From positions 1 through 5,142 of the forward strand of contig NZ_JAVKPH010000082.1 in NCBI RefSeq assembly GCF_031432425.1: a DNA stretch of 5,142 nt, in the 5' to 3' direction. The DNA is from Ruixingdingia sedimenti. Lineage in GTDB: Bacteria; Pseudomonadota; Alphaproteobacteria; Rhodobacterales; Rhodobacteraceae. Below the pieces are notes generated by a model. The model worked only from the letters and a program-made list of their open reading frames with translations, was not told where the DNA came from and made no database searches. Shown piece by piece: positions 1 to 4,584 of this stretch (position 1 is its first letter; each line of letters starts with the position of its first letter). A program made the position numbers and the translations under genes.

Positions 1-39
1 TTGGAAATTGTCATCGTCAGTGCTCCCTTCAGGAAGCAT
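1..39 (-). CDS. Possible start of a third gene of the membrane-protein operon (partial)
   Basis: An ATG at 39-37 opens a frame that stays open to the left edge of the window and would encode MLPEGSTDDDNFQ. It overlaps the 3' end of the 170-aa gene by 11 bp, in a different frame. The two genes to its right already overlap by 4 bp, so another coupled gene here would fit. There is no clear Shine-Dalgarno sequence in front of the ATG, and only 13 codons are visible. The same frame is also open further upstream, inside the 170-aa gene. A frameshift that changed the end of that gene is therefore an alternative explanation. No function can be assigned. Confidence 0.3.
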   Translation of the reverse strand, partial: MLPEGSTDDDNFQ

Positions 40-541
40 GGACCGGTTCAGCGATACACAGAAGACAGGACACTCTCCTTTCGAGCAGCTGTTGAAGTTC
101 ATATGCGCGCCATTCGTTCCGGAAGGCGAGGACGCTGTCATGTGTGGACTGCACGTCGCGGCGCAGCTTCTCTAGCCGCTGACAGACTATCGCCGTTCCA
201 GCGGCACTGACGCCGAGGCTCGCGATCGACCCTGCCAGAGTTGCCACCTGCAAACCCTGCATGGCACCCAGCATCGACTGCATCACATCGATACGACGCT
301 TGATCTGTTCATTCTGGACGACGCTGATAGCGCCTGTGACCAAAGAACCTGCCGAGGTTACACCCGTCAAAGACGAGAGAACCGAGCCCAGCGGCTGAAT
401 GACTGAGAACGCGCCCGTTTCCTGCAGATGGGCCACAATGCCACCACCGTTCGCATTGATCAGCAGCGCTCCTCGGCGGATCAGCTTTCCCGCCTCCCAC
501 ATTGCTTGCAGTTCTGGCGGGACGACAAACGAATAGGTCAT
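29..541 (-). CDS. Hypothetical 170-aa protein with long hydrophobic helical segments
   Basis: I do not recognise the family. Residues 1-43 form a polar N-terminal part (MTYSFVVPPELQAMWEAGKL, then a Gly-rich NANGGG). Two stretches rich in Gly, Ala, Ser, Val and Leu follow at about 44-77 and 88-120, separated by a charged linker (NEQIKRRID, 77-85). Residues 121-155 are charged and helical (EKLRRDVQ, EWRAYELQQLLERR). The pattern of hydrophobic hairpin followed by amphipathic helix suggests membrane association, as in alpha-helical pore formers or membrane-remodelling proteins, but there is no diagnostic motif and no signal peptide. The ATG at 541-539 overlaps the TGA of the preceding gene (ATGA), so the two are probably translationally coupled and the products may interact. 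It ends with TGA at 31-29. The reading frame is well supported; the function is unknown. Confidence 0.75.
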   Translation of the reverse strand: MTYSFVVPPELQAMWEAGKLIRRGALLINANGGGIVAHLQETGAFSVIQPLGSVLSSLTGVTSAGSLVTGAISVVQNEQIKRRIDVMQSMLGAMQGLQVATLAGSIASLGVSAAGTAIVCQRLEKLRRDVQSTHDSVLAFRNEWRAYELQQLLERRVSCLLCIAEPVHAS

Positions 542-1245
542 GATGCGTTCTCGATACGCTGCTTGTATGCTTCATCAAGGCGACGCAGATGGCGGCTAAG
601 GACAGACCCTTCCTCGCTATCGGTTGCGACAAGCAACCGCGTCACCGCATTCTGAACCAACTGTAGATAGGCCTGCCGCTTTCCACCTACCACTGAGGCA
701 GCTGACCAGGCGAATACGGCAGCACCCACAGTAACAGCCAATGGGGCCGCGACAGCCGAGGCGGCTCCAAGACCAAGCATCCCAAGGAGTCCTGGGGACG
801 CACGTGCCGCAACTGTCGCCACAGCGGCTGTGCCGCTGCCGCCAAGGGCCAGTTTGCTGAGATCCCTTCCGCTCCAGCCGGAATACCCGGTCAGGTCATC
901 GTTGCCGGACGGGTTCGCCGTAAGGACATGTTCCAACTCGCTTGCAAGGTGCACTTCGGCCTGTTGAATTCCCGCGAGGATTTCAAGCTCAAGTGCCTTT
1001 CTTTGCGAGGATGTTTCCCAAATCAGTTCCTGCAGGGGCAGAGCGTCTATGCGCGTCCGCGCCAATTCTCGCAGTTCAGCATCCCTGCACTGGCAGAATT
1101 CACGAGCAGACCAGCGTTGCTCCTGCCACCAGTCGATAGCAGCTGCCTGTCGCAATGGGTCAACATTGTCCCGAACCGATTTCCGCCCGCCCCCTTCGTG
1201 GCCGACAGTACCAGCAGATCCGGATATCTCTTCACGCTCGGCCAT
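538..1245 (-). CDS. Hypothetical 235-aa protein with Ala/Gly-rich membrane hairpin
   Basis: I do not recognise the family. Residues 1-30 are polar and probably disordered. Residues 31-110 are predicted helical, rich in Arg, Glu, Gln and Trp (IDWWQEQRW, then LARTRIDALPLQELIWE and ALELEILAGIQQAEVHLASE). Residues 130-187 are a long hydrophobic Ala/Gly/Val block that looks like two helices (131-158 and 159-187), ending at a basic GGKR. Residues 188-235 are helical and charged (RRLDEAYKQRIE). This resembles the membrane hairpin of helical pore-forming or membrane-remodelling proteins, but no GTPase or other catalytic motif is present. The start is ATG at 1245, with a weak AGGTGA 10 nt upstream. 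The stop overlaps the start of the 170-aa gene by 4 bp. The start lies only 31 bp past the hairpin at 1277-1312, which leaves no room for a normal promoter, so expression probably depends on readthrough. Confidence 0.75.
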   Translation of the reverse strand: MAEREEISGSAGTVGHEGGGRKSVRDNVDPLRQAAAIDWWQEQRWSAREFCQCRDAELRELARTRIDALPLQELIWETSSQRKALELEILAGIQQAEVHLASELEHVLTANPSGNDDLTGYSGWSGRDLSKLALGGSGTAAVATVAARASPGLLGMLGLGAASAVAAPLAVTVGAAVFAWSAASVVGGKRQAYLQLVQNAVTRLLVATDSEEGSVLSRHLRRLDEAYKQRIENAS

Positions 1246-1276
1246 TGCTTATCATTCACCTGATCGCCCTGAAGAA

Positions 1277-1312
1277 GCCGTCGGATTCTGTAGTGGGTTG
1301 GGATCCGACGGC
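1277..1312 (-). terminator. 10-bp perfect hairpin; likely terminator or attenuator after the nuclease gene
   Basis: GCCGTCGGAT at 1277-1286 is perfectly complementary to ATCCGACGGC at 1303-1312, with a 16-nt loop. In the minus-strand direction the stem ends 14 bp after the stop codon at 1328-1326 and is followed by TTCTTC, a weak U-rich tail. It lies between the nuclease operon and the membrane-protein pair. The weak tail and the absence of promoter space before 1245 suggest partial termination or attenuation rather than a complete block. No part of it is inside a supported gene. Confidence 0.5.
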
Positions 1313-1325
1313 CTGCAATCCATTC

Positions 1326-1592
1326 CTAAGAAAAACGCCGCTGGAGCGCCACACGATAACTGTAGGGTGCCACTTCCTCGACCGTCACCATGTCCCCGGC
1401 GCGAACGCCATGCCGTTCGAAGAACTCCCGGATCCAGCCACGCTTGCGGAAGAACTTCTTCTCGCCATCGAGGTCTGTCATGACAACGGCCGCTCCACCC
1501 CAGTCCACAGCAATTTCGCGCTGGGCGGCCGAGGCACGGTTTGATCCGCCGATCGCATCTGCCGGGAACTTCTCGAAGAACCCCCTGAGATA
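1326..1592 (-). pseudogene. Out-of-frame C-terminal module of the nuclease (B3/EcoRII-N-like DNA-binding pseudobarrel)
   Basis: In a frame different from the nuclease gene, TAT at 1592-1590 opens 88 sense codons ending in TAG at 1328-1326. They begin YLRGFFEKFPADAIGG and continue SNRASAAQREIAVDWGG, then TDLDGEKKFFRKRGW, REFFERHGVRAGD and APYSYRVALQRRFS. The FP-DAIGGSN opening, the basic FFRKRGW stretch and the GD-x-V turn followed by a Y-x-YRV strand are, from memory, typical of DNA-binding pseudobarrel modules found in some restriction endonucleases and related proteins. There is no good start codon at its beginning: the first usable one is a GTG at 1508, inside the domain and without a Shine-Dalgarno sequence. 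The segment follows directly on the end of the conserved part of the nuclease. It is best read as that protein's C-terminus, separated by a frameshift near 1581-1592. A 60-aa independent product from 1508 is possible but unlikely. Confidence 0.7.
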
Positions 1593-2923
1593 TGGCTGTG
1601 GTTGATGTTGCCCTGCTTGATTTCGGTCGTGCCGATGTGGCGCCCGGCATGCTGGCGCGGGTTCGGGTCTGACGGCATCGATGCGGCCGCGGGCTCGTGG
1701 ACAACCATCACGGTGTTGTGGTCGTCCTCGATCAGGTCGAAATCCTCGTCGTCCACAATCACAATCTGGCTCGTCGGAACCGAAGGCTGCATGCGAACGG
1801 GCTGAACGCCCTCGGCACGCAGGACCACTTCCGCCGCTGCGCGGGCATCCTCGCCTGCGTCATGATGCTCGAACACGAGGCCAAGGTGCTGCTTGAGGCT
1901 TGCGAGGCCATGGCCGCCGTTGCCCCGCAACTCCGGCCAGGCGGCGCGGGCGACGTGGACGCTGTCGCGCCAGTCCCACTCCGGGACGGGCAGGTCGCAG
2001 TTGCCACAGGCAGCGGCGACGGCGCTGCGATCAAAGCCAGAATGCTGATAGACCGTCGCCCCGTTCAGCGCATCCCGCAGGACCGGCAGCACCTCGGCAA
2101 ACGTCGGGGCGCCCTGCACCGTGCGGGCACTGATCCCGTGAAGGTAGGTAAACACCCAGCGCTCCACCTGCGGGTCAACGTAAGTCACCCAGGTCTCGAT
2201 GGAATTGTCGGGGCGCACACAGGCAACACCGATCTGGCAGATGCTGCCGCGGTCGTTGTTCGCCGTTTCGACGTCCAGAGCAAAGAAGCGGAACGGGCCC
2301 TTGGGAAAGGGCGTGACGCGCGTCTGCCGCGTGGCCGCGGGCTTCGGCGCTGGCGCCGCTACAGGAGCAACCATCGCGGAAAGGAAGCGCAGGCGCTGCC
2401 TTTCGATAGCCGCCTTTTCGCGGGCGCCCCAGCCAAGGCGGCGCAGCGTGGCTTCGACCAAATCGACCGGTTCGTCATAGGCCTGCATCCGGCGCCGGTT
2501 CCAGGCGATGGCAGGATCGGGCGCGAGGGAGAGCACCTCGGCCTCCAGCCGCGCGATGTCGGCGGTGTCGGGCAACGGAATCCAGACAGCGCGGCAGTGA
2601 TCGACGACGAATTCGTTGCGCAGCGCCTTGGCGATGTCACCATCGGCCTTGGTCAAAGCATCCGTCCGGTCGCGCCACATCCGCCCGGTGTTGTACATGG
2701 CAGAAAAGTAATGGCTCATGCCTTCCGATCCGGTCCGATGGCGCCGGTGGATCCGCTCGTAGAAGGTCTGATCGGTGGAGCTGGTCGAGCCGATGTAACG
2801 CAAATCACCATGGTGATCGACGAGGCCGTAAAGGCCGCGTGCATCGCGCGGCGCCTGAACGGTCGGGCGGGGCGCCGCTTCGAGAAGGGCGGACAGAAGG
2901 TCTTCGGCAGAGAAACGCGTCAT
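1478..2923 (-). CDS. GIY-YIG endonuclease / DEDDh exonuclease fusion protein, probably frameshifted near its C-terminus
   Basis: Numbering is from the ATG at 2923. Residues about 25-145 form a GIY-YIG nuclease domain: GLY (30-32), YIG (43-45), a likely catalytic Arg57 in YERIHRRHRTG, and E127 and N142 in the LEAEVLSLAPDPAIAWNR region, where the metal-binding Glu and conserved Asn are expected. Residues about 213-370 form a DnaQ-like DEDDh 3'-5' exonuclease: D217 and E219 in LDVET, D298 in GFDRSA, and H354 and D359 in HDAGED. All expected catalytic residues are present, so both domains could cut DNA or RNA. From residue 446 the frame runs 36 residues of low-complexity, family-unlike sequence to TGA at 1480-1478, while the expected C-terminal domain continues in another frame at 1326-1592. 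The restored protein would be about 533 aa. The start is ATG at 2923 or the adjacent ATG at 2926, with GGAG at 2934-2931. A GTG at 2941, overlapping the upstream stop, lacks a Shine-Dalgarno sequence. Confidence 0.85.
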   Translation of the reverse strand: MTRFSAEDLLSALLEAAPRPTVQAPRDARGLYGLVDHHGDLRYIGSTSSTDQTFYERIHRRHRTGSEGMSHYFSAMYNTGRMWRDRTDALTKADGDIAKALRNEFVVDHCRAVWIPLPDTADIARLEAEVLSLAPDPAIAWNRRRMQAYDEPVDLVEATLRRLGWGAREKAAIERQRLRFLSAMVAPVAAPAPKPAATRQTRVTPFPKGPFRFFALDVETANNDRGSICQIGVACVRPDNSIETWVTYVDPQVERWVFTYLHGISARTVQGAPTFAEVLPVLRDALNGATVYQHSGFDRSAVAAACGNCDLPVPEWDWRDSVHVARAAWPELRGNGGHGLASLKQHLGLVFEHHDAGEDARAAAEVVLRAEGVQPVRMQPSVPTSQIVIVDDEDFDLIEDDHNTVMVVHEPAAASMPSDPNPRQHAGRHIGTTEIKQGNINHSHISGGSSRSSRQMRSADQTVPRPPSAKLLWTGVERPLS

Positions 2924-2937
2924 CATCAAACTCCGGA

Positions 2938-3912
2938 TCACATCGACATCAACTGGCGGCGTTCGATGCGCTTCCAGTCGCGCCCCGACACAATGCCCCA
3001 GTTGCCCGCTTCGTTCGGACGGCGCCAGCGCGGCGTGGCCATCTTCTGCAAGGCAGCAAGAGCCTCGTCGAAGTTGTCATAAGGGCGGTCTTCGTCCTTC
3101 GCGCCGACCCTGAACACGCCACCCCGTGCGACGCCCGGGTGGAAATAGCTGCCGTCAGCGGCGACGGGGACGAAAACCACCTCGTCCGAGAAATCCGGGC
3201 TCGGCGCCTCGGGCACCACCTCATCGGGCTGCTGCCAGATAGAGGCAAAGAATTCCTTCCGCCCCTTCAGCCACGCGGCTGCGCTGACGGCCGTCACCCG
3301 CTGGCCGACCTTTTCCAGACCGCCATCGCCGCTGGACAGGATGTTCCGGATCCGGCCTTCCGTGACGCCGCCGAACAGGGCGAGCGACTGCAGGTCGACC
3401 TCGCCTGCGCCGGTATCGATGGCATGGCGCGAGAGGGCGAGATTGATGATCCGGGCAATCACGCCCTGCGGTTCCGGGTTCGCAGCCTGCCGAAACTGGT
3501 CAAGCTGCTGAGCCAGCGTTTCAACCCAAGGCTTGCGGGCATCGAACGGGATTTCGGCGGGAAGCACACCGTAGAGGCCGTAGATGCCCGCGTTGTCGAT
3601 CAGCTTCGTGCCCGTCCAGTGCGGCGTCAGAACCGGGTCATAAGTCTCGAACGCCTCGCGCCAGGTCTCACCCTCGACATCGGGACCATGCAGCATGGCG
3701 AAAAGATGCGGCGCGACGTCCTCTGCGCCGAGGATCATCTCAATCACGCGGAAACGGGAGGCGAGAAGCTCGAGAAGTTCGGGTCCGTAGTCCCAGTTCT
3801 GCCGGTAGTCGATGTTATCGGCGCTGAAGTATCCGGCCAGTTCGCGGTGGAACCAGGTCTCGCGGCGCTGCTCGGCCGTCATGGTTTCGGGGGTCAGGGC
3901 GGGCATGTTCAT
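2938..3912 (-). CDS. Hypothetical 324-aa protein with central helix-turn-helix
   Basis: I do not recognise a named family. Residues about 8-60 are helical and polar with an acidic, aromatic run (WFHRELAGYFSADNIDYRQ). Residues about 150-217 carry a helix-turn-helix-like segment (VDLQSLALFGGVTEGRIRNI at 173-192, followed by VGQRVTAVSAAAWLKGRKEF), so the protein probably binds DNA. Residues 240-275 look like beta structure (VVFVPVAADGSYFHPG, FRVG). A C-terminal block at 295-316 is rich in Trp, Arg and Asn (RWRRPNEAGNWGIVSGRDW) and looks like a conserved signature. The start chosen is ATG at 3912, because AAGGA at 3924-3920 sits 7 nt upstream. A TTG at 3927 overlapping the previous stop has no such support. 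The Shine-Dalgarno overlaps the stop of the 62-aa gene, and its own stop lies 14 nt upstream of the nuclease ATG at 2923, which points to coupled translation. It could be the regulator or the DNA-recognition partner of the nuclease. Confidence 0.8.
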   Translation of the reverse strand: MNMPALTPETMTAEQRRETWFHRELAGYFSADNIDYRQNWDYGPELLELLASRFRVIEMILGAEDVAPHLFAMLHGPDVEGETWREAFETYDPVLTPHWTGTKLIDNAGIYGLYGVLPAEIPFDARKPWVETLAQQLDQFRQAANPEPQGVIARIINLALSRHAIDTGAGEVDLQSLALFGGVTEGRIRNILSSGDGGLEKVGQRVTAVSAAAWLKGRKEFFASIWQQPDEVVPEAPSPDFSDEVVFVPVAADGSYFHPGVARGGVFRVGAKDEDRPYDNFDEALAALQKMATPRWRRPNEAGNWGIVSGRDWKRIERRQLMSM

Positions 3913-3923
3913 GGTCTTGTCCT

Positions 3924-4112
3924 TCAAGCGTGCAGGCGGCGGATCATGGCGCGGAGGTTGTGGCGCGCACGGTGATCGGAGGGCGTAGATGCCGCGATTA
4001 GGAACCCTCTCTCGAAATGAAGAGCGTAGTGACGACCGCGCGGCTCGATGCCGAGCAAGTCAACACCTTCAGCACGACACAGCTGCTGATACTCTCTGAC
4101 GACCTTGCGCAT
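3924..4112 (-). CDS. Small basic 62-aa protein, distantly HicA-like fold possible
   Basis: This is the first gene of the three-gene operon. The protein is basic. An N-terminal helix (MRKVVREYQQLCRAEG) is followed by a likely beta hairpin (RGRHYALHFERGFLIAAST) and a C-terminal helix rich in Arg (PSDHRARHNLRAMIRRLHA). This helix-strand-strand-helix outline and the GRH turn recall the small dsRBD-like fold of HicA mRNA interferases. There is no adjacent HicB antitoxin and the similarity is only by eye, so a nucleic-acid-binding role is the safer statement. The start is ATG at 4112, with GGAG 8 nt upstream and about 35 nt of leader from the predicted promoter. The stop overlaps the region that holds the Shine-Dalgarno of the next gene. 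Confidence 0.7.
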   Translation of the reverse strand: MRKVVREYQQLCRAEGVDLLGIEPRGRHYALHFERGFLIAASTPSDHRARHNLRAMIRRLHA

Positions 4113-4123
4113 GAGGCAATCTC

Positions 4124-4192
4124 CGTGAAATCATATTTGTTGTCTCATATATATTCGCCGTTCCGCACCTTCGTCAACCACGTTATTTCACG
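4124..4192. repeat. 8-bp inverted repeat bracketing the operon promoter
   Basis: CGTGAAAT at 4124-4131 and ATTTCACG at 4185-4192 are perfect inverted copies, with centres 61 bp apart, about six helical turns. One arm lies in the 5' leader close to the Shine-Dalgarno, the other just upstream of the -35 element. The core TTTCACG recurs at 4316-4322. The placement suits an operator pair for a self-regulating DNA-binding protein, possibly the HTH protein of the same operon, but no binding is shown. Confidence 0.45.
4148..4177 (-). promoter_or_regulatory. Sigma70-type promoter of the three-gene nuclease operon
   Basis: On the minus strand, TTGACG (4177-4172) is followed after 18 bp by TATATA (4153-4148). 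This is close to the TTGACA/TATAAT consensus and lies in the AT-richest part of the window. A transcript starting 6-8 nt further on would have a leader of about 35 nt before the ATG at 4112, with GGAG in place. Confidence 0.6.
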
Positions 4193-4251
4193 CTTCACAC
4201 ATTTTGCCTCGACAACGCGATGGAGCCCAAGCGATGCCTCTGGCGAACTGT

Positions 4252-4343
4252 TTTTCCACGCATTTTCATGCACAAAGCCTTGCCGCGCCAAGCGGCAGAA
4301 AGCGGTGATGCGCGGTTTCACGCACCTGCCAGCCTTATCCACA
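4252..4343 (+). other. DnaA-box match with two near matches
   Basis: TTATCCACA at 4335-4343 matches the strong DnaA-box sequence exactly. TTTTCCACG (4252-4260) and TCATGCACA (4266-4274) each differ by one base from the relaxed consensus TTWTNCACA and point the same way. An AT-rich stretch lies to their left. No replication initiator gene is visible, so an origin is not established; DnaA-dependent regulation or chance remain possible. Confidence 0.3.
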
Positions 4344-4348
4344 GCTTC

Positions 4349-4374
4349 ATTCGGACCACCCCCTTGCTCCGAAT
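4349..4374. repeat. 7-bp inverted repeat, candidate operator
   Basis: ATTCGGA (4349-4355) and TCCGAAT (4368-4374) are perfect inverted copies 12 bp apart. Similarity extends outward: the flanks read TTC and GAA with one extra base on the right side. It sits 5 bp from the DnaA-box match. The arms are spaced about two helical turns centre to centre, as for a dimeric regulator. It could equally be a hairpin in a transcript. Confidence 0.4.
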
Positions 4375-4567
4375 CGAAGCCCGCGGCACGGTGCACCCTT
4401 GAGGAGAGCAGCCCTCAACCAAAAGCATAACAGGTCTATCGGAACGGCATTCTGGCAGGGTCGAGGCGCTTTGGCGCCCCTAACGACGTTGTCACCGATC
4501 ATGTTTTCCCCCGCGCCTTCACGACGCGGGCTGCAGGAGGTTTGAGCAAAGCCGATCCTCTGTCAGT

Positions 4568-4573
4568 AGGAGG
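4568..4573 (+). promoter_or_regulatory. Consensus Shine-Dalgarno (AGGAGG) of the plus-strand HTH gene
   Basis: AGGAGG lies 11 nt before the ATG at 4585, a long spacing, and 5 nt before an in-frame TTG at 4579. Both starts are therefore possible, adding at most two residues. A second identical AGGAGG is found at 4535-4540, exactly 33 bp earlier, with no obvious start codon at good distance. Confidence 0.5.
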
Positions 4574-4584
4574 ATGTATTGATC

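Larger units (their letters stand above)
4113..4584. other. Intergenic regulatory region between divergent genes
   Basis: These 472 bp contain no convincing gene; the open frames here lack plausible starts and protein-like composition. The part next to the minus-strand operon (about 4130-4200) is AT-rich and holds its promoter. The rest is dense in short inverted repeats: 4281-4297 (TGCCGC, 5-nt loop, GCGGCA), 4349-4374, 4399-4418 (TTGAGG, 8-nt loop, CCTCAA), 4465-4478 (GGCGC, TTTG loop, GCGCC) and 4510-4530 (CCCGCG, 9-nt loop, CGCGGG). It also holds a DnaA-box match. I could not place a confident plus-strand promoter for the gene at 4585. Confidence 0.6.

Noticed and set aside
1..210. 69-codon plus-strand frame at the left edge
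   Set aside because: It is antisense to the 170-aa gene and is Arg-rich shadow sequence.
1252..1704. 150-codon minus-strand frame overlapping the nuclease end
   Set aside because: This is the third frame at the frameshift region; its translation is Arg/Ser/Pro-rich and lacks the conserved pseudobarrel residues found in the frame at 1326-1592.
1478..2923. Homing endonuclease or intron-encoded GIY-YIG enzyme
   Set aside because: No intron or intein splice features are visible, and fusion to a DEDDh exonuclease within an operon is not typical of homing enzymes.
1697..3082. 461-codon open frame on the plus strand
   Set aside because: It is antisense to the nuclease gene, which shows clear catalytic motifs. 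The plus-strand translation is rich in Arg, Gly and Ala without motifs, as expected of a shadow frame in GC-rich DNA.
2839..3975. 378-codon open frame on the plus strand
   Set aside because: It is antisense to the HTH protein and the nuclease start; no domain features, and it overlaps two well-supported genes with good ribosome sites.
4145..4396. 83-codon minus-strand frame upstream of the operon
   Set aside because: It begins with a GTG lacking a ribosome site and ends inside the promoter; no recognisable features.
4017..4430. 137-codon plus-strand frame in the intergenic region
   Set aside because: It overlaps the start and promoter of the 62-aa gene, and has no Shine-Dalgarno sequence and no protein-like composition.
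4465..4478. Short GC hairpin as a terminator
   Set aside because: The stem is only 5 bp with no T-run on either side and no gene ending nearby.
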